Shown here one piece after another: positions 33,506 through 43,004 of a stretch of DNA of 47,096 bases (within the stretch, counting starts at the first letter, position 1; every line of letters starts with the position of its first letter). Location of the stretch: NCBI GenBank assembly GCA_934154785.1, contig CAKPGL010000005.1, positions 1 to 47,096 of the forward strand, in the 5' to 3' direction. The DNA is from an uncultured Bacilli bacterium (GTDB lineage Bacteria; Bacillota_I; Bacilli_A; RF39; UBA660). The translations under genes and the position numbers were made by a program. The notes under the pieces were generated by a model, which was not told the DNA's origin, searched no databases, and saw nothing but the letters and a program-made list of their open reading frames with translations.

Positions 33506-33790
33506 AAATATCATTCTCCTTTACTTTTTGCAATATTATTATACACCATGTACAAAAACAAAAACAGATAAATGCATAATAAACATTTATCATTTTTACA
33601 ATAGTAAGTACTACATTAGCAAGTTCTTTAAATGTTATTGTAGTATTTGTAGAAGATCTTAGCATTAAAGTTAATGCCTCGTTAATATTTAATGCTCCTA
33701 TAACAGTATTACTAACATTATTTACAGTATTTTGTTTAAAATCTACACTAACATTACTACCAGGTACAAGTAGTTTATTTGTTTTAAAAA
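33506..33790 (-). other. Start-less open frame, probable gene remnant
   Basis: On the minus strand a frame stays open for about 100 codons from near 33790 to beyond 33515. It contains L-L-V-P-G-S-N-V-S-V-D-F-K-Q-N, then N-I-N-E-A-L-T-L-M-L-R-S-S, before running into the flavin reductase start region. It has no initiation codon with a ribosome site near its beginning. It could be the remains of a secreted or surface protein. Nothing else is seen in this 300-bp gap. Confidence 0.3.
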
Positions 33791-33802
33791 ATTAAGTAAA
33801 CT

Positions 33803-33832
33803 AAAAAGCCTAGTGGCTAAACTAGACTTTTT
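33803..33832 (-). terminator. spoIVB terminator
   Basis: An 11-bp stem on the minus strand (AAAAAGTCTAG with CTAGGCTTTTT, one U-G pair). In plus-strand RNA the same pair would be C-A, so it is built for the minus strand. It overlaps the last base pairs of the stop codon. Confidence 0.85.
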
Positions 33833-34817
33833 AATTTTCTGCTTCTTCTAACATATTAGTTATAAAAATTCCATAACCTTTATTTGGACTATCAACTACT
33901 ACGTGTGTAACAGCACCTATTATATATTCACCTTGAATAATTGGTGATCCACTCATTCCCTGAACTATACCACCAGTTTTTGAAAGTAGTTCATCATCAG
34001 TAATTTCAAATATAATATTTTTTGTAGCTTGATTTTTATTTATTTTTAAAATATTTATTGTAAATTCTTCTACTTCATTATCTTTAATTACTGTCAATAT
34101 TTTAGCCTCTCCTTTTTGAATATCTTCAGCATGACCAACTTTATAAGTTTTATAGTCTGGTAGTTCGCTACTATATTCACCAAATATACCTTTTATAGTA
34201 TTTTCACCTATATTTCCTATTACATCTTGCTTATTAATTTTAGCGTTTTTTTCACCAGGACTACCATAGTTACTAGGAACAATATTAGTAACTGTTGAGG
34301 TATATATTTTACCATTTTTAATTTCTAATAATTTACCAGTATTTCTTTCAGTTATTTCATGACCTAAGGCACCAAAAAATTTAGTACTTGGATCAATAAA
34401 TGTTAATGTTCCAATACCACTTACTGTGTCTTTAACATATAATCCTGTTTTATAAGTGTCATTTTCCTTATATAACTGTAAATCAGTATATAAAGTATTA
34501 CCATTTCTTAAATAACCTATTTTAATGTGATCGTTGGAACCAGTGTTTATAGAGTTTACCATTTCTTCTATAGTAGTTACTTCTTTATTATCAATAGATG
34601 TTATAATATCACCAATTTGTAATCCAGCTTCTATAGCGGGATTATTGTTACCAGTTTTATAAGTTCCTACTATAATAACACCACTAGTTTTTATCTCTAT
34701 ACCAATATTTTGACCACCTGCTAAAATTTTATCAGAATAAGCATATATGTTTGTGGGAATAATAAATAGTGCCAGAAGAAAAAGAAGACTTTTAATTTTA
34801 AATTTTTTAAAAAACAT
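33831..34817 (-). CDS. spoIVB: SpoIVB-like peptidase (S55)
   Basis: In B. subtilis SpoIVB is secreted into the intermembrane space and cleaves SpoIVFA to trigger sigma-K activation. This 328-residue protein has a signal/anchor (about 7-26), a PDZ domain (A-I-E-A-G-L-Q-I-G-D-I-I-T-S-I, about 60-110) and an S55 serine-peptidase domain with F-F-G-A-L-G-H-E-I (catalytic His) and G-G-I-V-Q-G-M-S-G-S-P-I-I-Q (catalytic Ser). All catalytic parts are intact. It lies after nusB-xseA-xseB, as in spore formers, but with the genes normally in between missing. Strong evidence that ancestors sporulated. Confidence 0.93.
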   Translation of the reverse strand: MFFKKFKIKSLLFLLALFIIPTNIYAYSDKILAGGQNIGIEIKTSGVIIVGTYKTGNNNPAIEAGLQIGDIITSIDNKEVTTIEEMVNSINTGSNDHIKIGYLRNGNTLYTDLQLYKENDTYKTGLYVKDTVSGIGTLTFIDPSTKFFGALGHEITERNTGKLLEIKNGKIYTSTVTNIVPSNYGSPGEKNAKINKQDVIGNIGENTIKGIFGEYSSELPDYKTYKVGHAEDIQKGEAKILTVIKDNEVEEFTINILKINKNQATKNIIFEITDDELLSKTGGIVQGMSGSPIIQGEYIIGAVTHVVVDSPNKGYGIFITNMLEEAEN

Positions 34818-34910
34818 AAAACATCTCCTTCTTTAACATAGGCTACATTATTAGTATAGCTTTATTAATAAAAAGTATTAAGATATTTCATGTCAATTTT
34901 TTCCTAAAGA

Positions 34911-34932
34911 AAAAGCAGTAACTTAGTACTAC
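34911..34932 (-). terminator. xseB terminator
   Basis: On the minus strand GTAGTA / TACTGC (one U-G pair) with a 6-base loop is followed by five T; the stem includes the xseB stop codon. Confidence 0.75.
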
Positions 34933-35147
34933 TCTATATCAAAATCTTTTTCTTCACCATCGATAACAATTTTACTTACTTGTTTTTCAATATTCTTCAA
35001 TTGTTCATCGCATTCTTTAACTAATTTCATTGCCTCAGTATATTTATTAATAGAATCTTCTAAATCGATATTGCCGTTTTCTAATTCATTAATAATTTTT
35101 TCTAAATCATTCATTTTTTCTTCAAATTTTTTCTTAGTTGTTGCCAT
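34929..35147 (-). CDS. xseB: Exodeoxyribonuclease VII small subunit
   Basis: A 72-residue helical protein with the family pattern F-E-E-K-M-x-x-L-E-x-I-I-N-E-L-E-N-G and D-L-E-D-S-I-x-x-Y-x-x-A. It binds the XseA catalytic subunit; together they digest single-stranded DNA. It overlaps the end of xseA by 14 bases. Confidence 0.95.
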   Translation of the reverse strand: MATTKKKFEEKMNDLEKIINELENGNIDLEDSINKYTEAMKLVKECDEQLKNIEKQVSKIVIDGEEKDFDIE

Positions 35148-36420
35148 CTTTTACCTCCTTAATATTAGTTACTGTAGACTCAACAGTACCATTTGTAAAT
35201 CTTGTTTTAATAACATTTCCTACCTTAATATCTTTTATATCTTTAACAATATTGTCATCAAAATATGTAAGTGTATAACCACGTTTTAAAGTATTAAGTG
35301 GATTAATTATATTTAATTTATCAATAATATTTTCAAGTCTTATTTGTTGATGTTTATATATTTCATTTGGATTATTTAATAAATAATTACTTTTTAATAA
35401 ATTAAATTTACTTTTTCTTACTTCTAAAATATTATTAATTAAATTTTTTATTTTTTCTAAATTCATATCCAATTTCTGTTTTTTATTTTCATACATTATC
35501 ATTGGACTTTTAATAACAAAAGAGTTCTTTAATGAATCTAGGTATAGTTTTTGATAATTAATCTTTTTATATATATTTTCATTAGCACGTATTCTTAATT
35601 GTTCAATATGTTTTAAAACGTCTGTCTGATTAGGAACAGCAAGTTCTGCGGCACCAGTTGGAGTTGGAGCACGCAAATCAGAAACAAAGTCTGCTATAGT
35701 AAAATCTACTTCATGACCTACAGCACTAATTATAGGTACATTAGCTTCATATATAGCACGTGCTACTATCTCTTCATTAAAAGGCCATAGATCCTCAATA
35801 GATCCACCGCCACGTCCAACTATTAAAACATCAAGATCATAAGTATCAGCAAGTTTAATATTTTTAACAATATCTACAGCAGCATTTTCTCCTTGCACCA
35901 AACTTGGAAACAAAATGGTTTCACACAAAGGAAAACGTCTTCTAATAGTTGATATAATATCTTTAATAGCGGCACCAGTAGGAGCCGTAATAATGCCTAC
36001 TTTACTTGGTATTTTAGGTATTTTTTTCTTGTGACTATCATCAAATAATCCTTCTTTAGCAAGTTCTGCTTTTAATTTTTCATAAGCTATATAAAGGTTA
36101 CCTACACCATCTTCAATCATATCTTCTACGTATATTTGATAGTTACCCGTTGCTTCATATACACTAATACGTCCAACAAGTAATACTTTTGAACCATCTT
36201 GTGGATGAAATTTCAACTTTTTAGCATTAGCACTAAACATAATAGCGTTTATTTTACTAGTTTCATCCTTTAAAGAAAAATATAAATGTCCAGTACTATG
36301 GGCTTTAAAATTAGATATTTCACCTTTTAAAAAAACATTTTTTAAATGTTCATCAGAATCTAATTTATACTTTAAATATCTTGTAATTGCTGTAATAGTT
36401 AAATACTTATCATTATTCAT
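35134..36420 (-). CDS. xseA: Exodeoxyribonuclease VII large subunit
   Basis: The catalytic subunit of a single-strand-specific DNA exonuclease. An OB-fold (about 1-100, with F-L-K-G-E-I-S-N-F-K and G-H-L-Y-F-S-L-K-D) precedes the active-site region with G-I-I-T-A-P-T-G-A-A, V-G-R-G-G-G-S-I-E-D-L-W-x-F-N-E and S-A-V-G-H-E-x-D. A long coiled coil follows and L-x-R-G-Y-T ends the core. 428 residues. It overlaps nusB by 8 bases and xseB by 14, so the three are translated as one block. Confidence 0.96.
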   Translation of the reverse strand: MNNDKYLTITAITRYLKYKLDSDEHLKNVFLKGEISNFKAHSTGHLYFSLKDETSKINAIMFSANAKKLKFHPQDGSKVLLVGRISVYEATGNYQIYVEDMIEDGVGNLYIAYEKLKAELAKEGLFDDSHKKKIPKIPSKVGIITAPTGAAIKDIISTIRRRFPLCETILFPSLVQGENAAVDIVKNIKLADTYDLDVLIVGRGGGSIEDLWPFNEEIVARAIYEANVPIISAVGHEVDFTIADFVSDLRAPTPTGAAELAVPNQTDVLKHIEQLRIRANENIYKKINYQKLYLDSLKNSFVIKSPMIMYENKKQKLDMNLEKIKNLINNILEVRKSKFNLLKSNYLLNNPNEIYKHQQIRLENIIDKLNIINPLNTLKRGYTLTYFDDNIVKDIKDIKVGNVIKTRFTNGTVESTVTNIKEVKDGNN

Positions 36421-36829
36421 GTATTTCTTCCTTATTATGATATACTTTATCTAAAACACCATTGATCATTTTTCTAACATCGTCATCACTATATATTTTA
36501 GCAAGTTCAATTGCTTCATTAATAGACACTACTTCTGGAGTCTTAGTATATAAAAGTTCATAAATACCCATACGAAGAATTGCTTGATCCGTGTTTCCTA
36601 ATCTATCTATAGTCCAACCATTTAAATAGTTATTGGCTACTTCATCAATTTTATTTTTATAAGTTACAACGCCGTATACTATTTCTTTAATAAATTCATT
36701 ATCTATCTCGCTTACCTCTTTAATCACATCATCTATATTATATGTTATTTTATTTTTGTCATAAACGTTAATTTGATATAAAATTGTCATTATCTTTTTT
36801 CTTAATTCACTTCTACTTAATTGTTCCAT
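36413..36829 (-). CDS. nusB: Transcription antitermination factor NusB
   Basis: NusB with NusE (S10) binds boxA RNA for antitermination of rRNA operons. The all-helical fold shows S-R-S-E-L-R-K-K, L-Y-Q-I-N-V-Y near the start and I-L-R-M-G-I-Y-E-L-L, V-S-I-N-E-A-I-E-L-A-K-I-Y-S in the second half. 138 residues from the ATG at 36829, chosen because GGTGA lies five bases before it. It leads the xseA-xseB operon. Confidence 0.94.
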   Translation of the reverse strand: MEQLSRSELRKKIMTILYQINVYDKNKITYNIDDVIKEVSEIDNEFIKEIVYGVVTYKNKIDEVANNYLNGWTIDRLGNTDQAILRMGIYELLYTKTPEVVSINEAIELAKIYSDDDVRKMINGVLDKVYHNKEEIHE

Positions 36830-36845
36830 TTTCTTCACCACAAAC

Positions 36846-36854
36846 ATTTTATCA
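36846..36854 (-). promoter_or_regulatory. nusB operon promoter, extended -10
   Basis: Minus-strand TGATAAAAT ends 16 nt before the nusB ATG. Confidence 0.5.
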
Positions 36855-36944
36855 CAAATTCCTATTTTAATATATATTTTTTTGCCTTATTGTTAAAAAT
36901 ATGTTATACTTTTTAACGTAAAATATATTTTAAGTGGTGATTGT

Positions 36945-38924
36945 ATGAAGAAAAAATTTCAATTATATTATTTTTTTATGTTCTATATGATTTTTTTAGA
37001 ATTAGTAACACATGTAACATGCTTTAAAAGTATAAATATTGGTGTTACAGTATTATTTTCTATTAGTTTTGGATTAGTACTAACACTCCTTTGTAGTTTG
37101 TTTAAAAAAGAAAAAATTAATAAAATAATTTCTATAGTATTAAGTATTTTAATTGGTATACTTTACTGTGCCCAAATTATTTATTATAAAATGTATGAAT
37201 CATTTTTCTCTTTTTCAGCAATGTTAATGGCAGCCCAAATTACAGAAGGTGCCGACCAAGTAGCAACAGTAACAATACATAACTTGTTACCGCTAGTTAT
37301 TGCTTTTATTCCTGTTATTTTATCAATTATATTTTCAAAACATATTGACTTTAAAAAATTAAGTCATAAAACAAAGTTATCTTTATTTGGAATAATATTA
37401 ATAATTCACAGTTTTGCACTATTTACAATAACACTAAGCAAAAATGGAGTTTACTCAAATTATCAAGTTTACAATAATACAGTATCTCCTTCTATTAGTG
37501 CTGACCGTTTTGGCATAATTACAACTATGCGACTTGATGTTCAAAAAAGAATTTTTGGTACTAATGAATCAGATTTACTAGAACGAAAAGTTGACTCTTT
37601 AGATCATAATACCGATAATAAAGTTGAATATAATCAAACTGATATAAATTGGGAACAGGTAATTAATAATCAAAGTGATAAAAATATAAAACAAATTAGC
37701 ACTTACTTTAGTAATATTTCTCCTACTAGCAAAAATGAATATACTGGTATCTTTAAAGGTAAAAACGTAGTATTTATTTTAGGAGAGTCTTTATATAAAG
37801 ACGCAATTAGTAAAGAGCTTACTCCTACTTTATATAAAATGGCTACAGAAGGATTTGATTTTGAAAATTATTACGTCCCTTTATATCCAACTAGTACAGC
37901 CGATGGTGAATATATGTTAGAATGGAGTTTATACCCTGTACTTGGCAATGCTTATAATTTATATAATTCGAGAAATAATTTTCATCCTTATGGATTTGTT
38001 AATACTTTCTCAAATTTAGGTTATAAAGTTTCTGCATACCATGGTTTTGCTGGTTATTACTATAATCGTGAAGATTATTTTAAAAGTCAAGGATATGCCG
38101 ATTACGGATTCTGTGATACTAATTTAAATATGCGTTGCGAATATTTTCATGCCAGTGATTTAAAAATGATACAAAATAGTATAAATAGATACATTAATGA
38201 AGATAAGTTCTTTACTTACTACGTATCTATCAGTGGTCACGGTAAATATGATTATGATTCTAACTTTATTATTAGACAAAATTGGGATTATGTAAAAGAC
38301 TTAGATTACTCTGATAAAGTTAAAGGTTACTTAGCAGGTACTATCGAATTAGATAGAGCCTTAAGTTATATGATGAATGAATTAGAAAAAGCAGGGAAAT
38401 TAGATGATACTGTATTTGTTTTATCACCCGATCACTGGCCATACTACTTTAAAACTTATTTAGACGAACTAGAAGAACTAACGGGAAATCGTATTTATGA
38501 TAAATTTGAGATTCATAAGAATACGTTACTTATCTATAATAGTGCAATGAAAGAAAGCGTAAAAGTTAATAAGTTAGCATCTTCTATAGACGTTCTACCT
38601 ACTCTTCTTAATTTAATGGGAGTAGATTATGATTCACGTCTTTTAATGGGAAAAGATATTTTATCAAATGAAGACAATGTAGTAATATTCTCTGATTATA
38701 GCTGGATTACTAAAATGGGTAAATACGATGGCAAAGATTTTATTCCCGCAAATAGTGGCGTTGAAATAGATGAAAATTATATTGACAATATTAACAGTTT
38801 AGTTAAGCAAAAAATACTAGTTTCATCATTAATTCAAAAAAATAATTATTATAAGAATTTATTTTACACCTTGGAACAGATTAAAAATAGTACTGTTACA
38901 GAAAGTGAGAATAACAATGAATAA
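36945..38924 (+). CDS. LtaS-like phosphoglycerol transferase (membrane sulfatase fold)
   Basis: Five N-terminal helices (about 1-170) anchor an extracellular sulfatase-fold domain. The metal/catalytic parts are I-L-G-E-S-L (Glu), T318 in P-T-S-T-A-D-G-E, matching the T-S-D-x-E nucleophile site of LtaS, and S-P-D-H-W-P near 490. LtaS moves glycerol phosphate from phosphatidylglycerol to a growing lipoteichoic acid. The insert Y-N-L-Y-N-S-R-N-N and the short C-terminus set it apart from classic LtaS, so a related polymer is possible. 659 residues. GGTGAT precedes the ATG. It overlaps an ATP-grasp gene by 8 bases. Confidence 0.87.
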   Translation: MKKKFQLYYFFMFYMIFLELVTHVTCFKSINIGVTVLFSISFGLVLTLLCSLFKKEKINKIISIVLSILIGILYCAQIIYYKMYESFFSFSAMLMAAQITEGADQVATVTIHNLLPLVIAFIPVILSIIFSKHIDFKKLSHKTKLSLFGIILIIHSFALFTITLSKNGVYSNYQVYNNTVSPSISADRFGIITTMRLDVQKRIFGTNESDLLERKVDSLDHNTDNKVEYNQTDINWEQVINNQSDKNIKQISTYFSNISPTSKNEYTGIFKGKNVVFILGESLYKDAISKELTPTLYKMATEGFDFENYYVPLYPTSTADGEYMLEWSLYPVLGNAYNLYNSRNNFHPYGFVNTFSNLGYKVSAYHGFAGYYYNREDYFKSQGYADYGFCDTNLNMRCEYFHASDLKMIQNSINRYINEDKFFTYYVSISGHGKYDYDSNFIIRQNWDYVKDLDYSDKVKGYLAGTIELDRALSYMMNELEKAGKLDDTVFVLSPDHWPYYFKTYLDELEELTGNRIYDKFEIHKNTLLIYNSAMKESVKVNKLASSIDVLPTLLNLMGVDYDSRLLMGKDILSNEDNVVIFSDYSWITKMGKYDGKDFIPANSGVEIDENYIDNINSLVKQKILVSSLIQKNNYYKNLFYTLEQIKNSTVTESENNNE

Positions 38925-39927
38925 AGTTAAATATTTAATAAAAAGAATATTTCATATGAATTTTAAATCTATGTTTAATAAAATTGATGAAATTCATAAA
39001 AAAACTAATAAAAATAAAATTCTAATATTCTTAGATATGGTATACTGTGGTATAAAATATCAGGCTGGTTATATGGATTATGAACTATTTGAAATGTATA
39101 ATTTAAATAATGAACAAAGAAAAACTATTTTAACCAGAGGTAAAAATAATGCTTTCATAAAAGAATTAAATGATAAAAAATATACTTATAAGTTTTCTAG
39201 CAAAAGAGAATTTAATAAAACATTTACTAAATTTTTAAATCGTGACTGGTTAGACTTTAATAACGTTAGTAAAGAAGAATTTAATAATTTTATAAAAAAA
39301 CATCCTATTTTTATGTTAAAACCAGTAGATGGTACTTGTGGTCACGGTATTGAAAAAATAAATTCTAAAAAATATAAAAAAAATGAATTATACGAATATA
39401 TTCAAACTAAAAGAAATGTTATTTTAGAAGAAGTAATTAAACAACACAAAGACATGAATAAAATGTATGCTGGTGCCATTAATACTTGTCGTATTATTAG
39501 TGTGCTAAGAGATAATAAAGTTTATATTGTTGCAGCCTACCTTCGTATAGGTAATGGTTCATTCGTGGATAACTTTAATAGTGGTGGCATGGTAGTACCA
39601 ATTAATGTTAAAACAGGTACTATAGAATACAATGCCTTAGATAAAGTCCATAATTTATATGAATATCACCCTATTACCAATACTAAAATAATTGGCTTTA
39701 AAATACCAATGTGGGAAGACGTTATTAAAATAGTAAAAAAAGCAGGGAAAGTTATTCCTGAAGTAAGACTTGTTGGTTGGGATATTGGTATTTCCGATAA
39801 AGGTCCTGTTATTGTTGAAGCAAATGATTTCCCAGGACATGATATATACCAATTACCACCACATCGTACTAATGGGATTGGGGTATTACCAGAATTTGAA
39901 AAAGCTATTTATGGTACAAAAAAATAA
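38917..39927 (+). CDS. ATP-grasp protein, sugar-transfer-associated type
   Basis: A 336-residue protein. A basic N-terminal part (about 1-110) precedes an ATP-grasp domain with F-M-L-K-P-V-D-G-T-C-G-H-G-I (ATP loop, about 125-138), I-L-E-E-V-I, a R-x-x-S-V-x-R stretch and D-I-G-I-S-D-K-G-P-V-I-V-E-A-N (metal-binding E and N). This matches the ATP-grasp family found in polysaccharide gene clusters, which presumably ligates an acid to an amine or hydroxyl. Start moved to ATG 38917. Its coupling with the LtaS-like gene suggests decoration of an envelope polymer (inference). Confidence 0.8.
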   Translation: MNKVKYLIKRIFHMNFKSMFNKIDEIHKKTNKNKILIFLDMVYCGIKYQAGYMDYELFEMYNLNNEQRKTILTRGKNNAFIKELNDKKYTYKFSSKREFNKTFTKFLNRDWLDFNNVSKEEFNNFIKKHPIFMLKPVDGTCGHGIEKINSKKYKKNELYEYIQTKRNVILEEVIKQHKDMNKMYAGAINTCRIISVLRDNKVYIVAAYLRIGNGSFVDNFNSGGMVVPINVKTGTIEYNALDKVHNLYEYHPITNTKIIGFKIPMWEDVIKIVKKAGKVIPEVRLVGWDIGISDKGPVIVEANDFPGHDIYQLPPHRTNGIGVLPEFEKAIYGTKK

Positions 39928-39934
39928 GTATTTA

Positions 39935-39966
39935 AAAATCTACACGATAATTTGTGTAGATTTTTT
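39935..39966. terminator. Bidirectional terminator
   Basis: An 11-bp perfect stem (AAAATCTACAC / GTGTAGATTTT) with A-run and T-run flanks ends the plus-strand envelope operon and the minus-strand mutS unit. Confidence 0.85.
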
Positions 39967-39968
39967 GT

Positions 39969-40358
39969 TTATTTTATATACTTTTCACCATTGCCTTGAT
40001 ATAGTGCTACTAAAGTATAAATTTCTAAATAAACTAGTGCACCAATCATAGCAATCCAACCTATAAAAGGAACTATAATTGCTATTATCCATAGATAAGG
40101 GCTTAAATAATATTCTTTTCCTGGTACATTTAATTTAGCACAAGTTTTACATAATATTTCAATATTAAAAATAATATACATTATAGCCGCTGGAAATACA
40201 AATAATGCAAGACCAATTGCCCAATAATACCATTTAGCATACCAAGCATTTTTATCAAATACACCAAGTAATGCTCCTAACACTAAAGTACTTGTTCCAT
40301 TAGATAATAGTGTTAATAATAACCATATCCACCAATTTTCACGTTTTAATATATTCAT
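39969..40358 (-). CDS. 129-aa multi-span membrane protein
   Basis: Three or four hydrophobic helices with an N-terminal W-W-I-W-L-L, a cytosolic loop containing C-K-T-C (about 70-73) and a C-terminal V-P-F-I-G-W-I-A-M-I-G segment. No family recognised. It follows mutS by 10 bases with AGGAGG before its ATG, so it is in the same transcript; the pairing with mutS is probably not functional. Confidence 0.65.
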   Translation of the reverse strand: MNILKRENWWIWLLLTLLSNGTSTLVLGALLGVFDKNAWYAKWYYWAIGLALFVFPAAIMYIIFNIEILCKTCAKLNVPGKEYYLSPYLWIIAIIVPFIGWIAMIGALVYLEIYTLVALYQGNGEKYIK

Positions 40359-40368
40359 AACTATCCTC

Positions 40369-42918
40369 CTATTTATTCTTTATTTTTTCTTGAATTTTAT
40401 ATAAAAGATTAAGTGCTTCTATTGGACTTGTCTCTAGCAAGTTAATACCTTTAATTTCTTCTTCTACTTCAGAAGTCTCCGCTATCATTTCATCAATTGG
40501 TAAAGATTCTTGAATCTTTATATCACGATTTTGTTCTTTATTTTCATACACTTCTAGAATTTGGTTAGCTCTTTTAATTACTTCATCAGGAAGATTTGCA
40601 AGTTTTGCTACATGAATACCATAACTTTTATCAATACTTCCCTCTTTAATTTTATGTAAGAAAGTTAAATTACCATTTTCTAGAGTTGCACTTACATGAA
40701 CATTCCTTAAATGTTTTAAATTATTTTCTAGATCAGTTAATTCATGATAGTGTGTTGAAAATAATGTTTTAGCACCTATTTTATCATGAATATACTCAAT
40801 AATAGATTGTGCTAAGGCCATACCATCAAATGTCGCAGTACCACGCCCTAGTTCATCAAATAAAATTAAACTATTTTTAGTAGCACTACTAATAGCATTA
40901 TTAGCTTCCATCATCTCTACCATGAATGTGGATTCTCCACTAACTAAATCATCACTAGCACCAATTCTTGTATATATAGCATCAAATATTGGTATTTTAG
41001 CGCTATTAGCGGGCACAAAGCAACCAATCTGGGCCATTATAACAGTAATAGCAAGTTGACGCATATAAGTTGATTTACCCGCCATATTAGGGCCCGTAAT
41101 TAATAAAATACTAGTATTATTATCCATAACAATGTCATTAGCAACATATACAGAATCATTTAGGACTTTTTCAACCACTGGATGTCTTCCCTCAATAATT
41201 TCTAAAGTACTATCACTAGTAAGAGTTGGTCTAACGTAGTTATTTTCTTCTGATACTGTAGCAAAGGCTTGTAATACGTCTATTTCACTAATTATTTTAG
41301 ATATTCTTTGTAATTCTGGAATATATTCTTTAATTTTATCACGAATAGTTGTAAATAATTGATATTCTAAATCAATTATTCTTTCTTCCGCATTTAAAAT
41401 TAAAGCTTCCTTCTCTTTTAAAATAGGGCTAATATATCTTTCACAATTACTTAGTGTTTGCCTTCTTTCATATCCATACTCATCTTTTATTAAATTAGTA
41501 TTACCTTTACTAACTTCGATATAATAACCAAAAACACGATTATATCCTACCTTAAGATTTTTAATACCCGTTCTTTCTTTTTCTTCATTTTCAAAACGTG
41601 CAACGAAATCTTTACCACCTTTACGTAAATCTTTTAATTCGTCTAATTCTTCATTAAAACCTTCTTTAATTAAATATCCTTCTTTTAAAGTTATTGGTGG
41701 ATTTTCATAAATACTTTGTTCTAATAAGTTATATAGTTCAGGTAAAGTAGAAATATTTTTATCAAAGTGTAATTGTTCTAAAATATCTTTAATAGTTGGT
41801 AATGTTTTTAAAGAGTTTTTAAGTTGCAATAAATCTCTAGCATTAGCATTGCCAAAAGCAACTCGTCCACTTAATCTTTCCAAGTCATATACTTCAAAAA
41901 GTAGTTCTTGTAAATCACTTTTTAAAATAAATTCTTTAAGTAAAACTTCTACCATGTCATATCTTTTATTTAAAGTATCTCTATCTAAAATTGGATTTTC
42001 AATATAATTTTTTAATAACCTTGAACCCATTGCGGTCTTCGTTTTATCAAGTAACCATATAAGTGAATAATTACGTTGTTTTAAACGTAATGTTTCTGTT
42101 AATTCTAAATTACGTTTAGTATGAATATCCATTTTTAAATTCTCATTTAAATTTTTAATAACAACTTTCTGCATATGTGATAAGTTACGTTTTTGAGTAT
42201 CTGTTATATAAGTAAGTAAAAGTTTAATAGTTTCAATATACCTAACATCTTTTATATCATTATAAATGTAAGAATAAGAAGTATTATCTTCTATTTTATC
42301 AACAATATTTATAGTAATTTTAAATTGATTTTTAAGTAAAGAGGTAATAACTGTATCTGTCTTACTAGTAGTAACTATTTCTTTAATACCAATGCTTACT
42401 ATTTCACTTACTACTTTAGATATATTATTTTCAAGTATAATAGCAGATATTTCCCCTGTAGATATATCTGAATAACATAACACATAAGCATGCTCGAAAT
42501 TGATTAAACTACCTATGTAGTTATTTTCTTTTTCGTTTAAATTGTCAGCATTGATAACTGTTCCTTTACTAATAATCTGAATTAAATCTCTTTTTACTAT
42601 ACCCTTTTTTACTGTTTTAGGATCTTCTAATTGCTCACAAATACCAACCTTATACCCTTTTTCAATTAACTTATCAATATATATTTGAACAGCATGATAA
42701 GGAATACCACACATCGGTATTCTCTCTTCTAAGCCAGCACTTTTGCCAGTAAGTGTTAGCTCAAGTTCATGTGACGCTAAAATAGCATCTTCAAAGAACA
42801 TTTCATAAAAATCTCCTAAGCGAAACAATATAATTACGTCTGGATTACTCTCTTTTATATCTACATATTGTCGCATTGCAGGAGTTATTTTCTCTTTATT
42901 TACTTCACTTAATTTCAT
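40369..42918 (-). CDS. mutS: DNA mismatch repair protein MutS
   Basis: Binds mismatches and recruits MutL. The mismatch-reading F-x-E is seen in G-D-F-Y-E-M-F (about 33-39). The middle has connector, lever and clamp regions. The ATPase has Walker A G-P-N-M-A-G-K-S-T (about 603-611), Walker B L-I-L-F-D-E-L-G-R-G-T and S-T-H-Y-H-E-L. At 849 residues it has full length. GGTGGG precedes the ATG and TATAAT lies 16 nt upstream. It is about 37 kb from mutL. Confidence 0.97.
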   Translation of the reverse strand: MKLSEVNKEKITPAMRQYVDIKESNPDVIILFRLGDFYEMFFEDAILASHELELTLTGKSAGLEERIPMCGIPYHAVQIYIDKLIEKGYKVGICEQLEDPKTVKKGIVKRDLIQIISKGTVINADNLNEKENNYIGSLINFEHAYVLCYSDISTGEISAIILENNISKVVSEIVSIGIKEIVTTSKTDTVITSLLKNQFKITINIVDKIEDNTSYSYIYNDIKDVRYIETIKLLLTYITDTQKRNLSHMQKVVIKNLNENLKMDIHTKRNLELTETLRLKQRNYSLIWLLDKTKTAMGSRLLKNYIENPILDRDTLNKRYDMVEVLLKEFILKSDLQELLFEVYDLERLSGRVAFGNANARDLLQLKNSLKTLPTIKDILEQLHFDKNISTLPELYNLLEQSIYENPPITLKEGYLIKEGFNEELDELKDLRKGGKDFVARFENEEKERTGIKNLKVGYNRVFGYYIEVSKGNTNLIKDEYGYERRQTLSNCERYISPILKEKEALILNAEERIIDLEYQLFTTIRDKIKEYIPELQRISKIISEIDVLQAFATVSEENNYVRPTLTSDSTLEIIEGRHPVVEKVLNDSVYVANDIVMDNNTSILLITGPNMAGKSTYMRQLAITVIMAQIGCFVPANSAKIPIFDAIYTRIGASDDLVSGESTFMVEMMEANNAISSATKNSLILFDELGRGTATFDGMALAQSIIEYIHDKIGAKTLFSTHYHELTDLENNLKHLRNVHVSATLENGNLTFLHKIKEGSIDKSYGIHVAKLANLPDEVIKRANQILEVYENKEQNRDIKIQESLPIDEMIAETSEVEEEIKGINLLETSPIEALNLLYKIQEKIKNK

Positions 42919-43004
42919 TTTCCCACCTAGAATTATTATACACTTTTATAAAATGGAAGTAAATTAGTGATTAACAAAAATTACCAAATACTTAAAAAAA
43001 TAAC

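Noticed and set aside
36945..38924. Formylglycine sulfatase that would pair with the radical SAM protein as maturase
   Set aside because: The active site reads T-A-D-G-E with Thr, as in LtaS, without a C/S-x-P-x-R motif.
39770..40051. 93-codon plus frame across the end of the ATP-grasp gene
   Set aside because: It runs out of frame through coding sequence and the bidirectional terminator.
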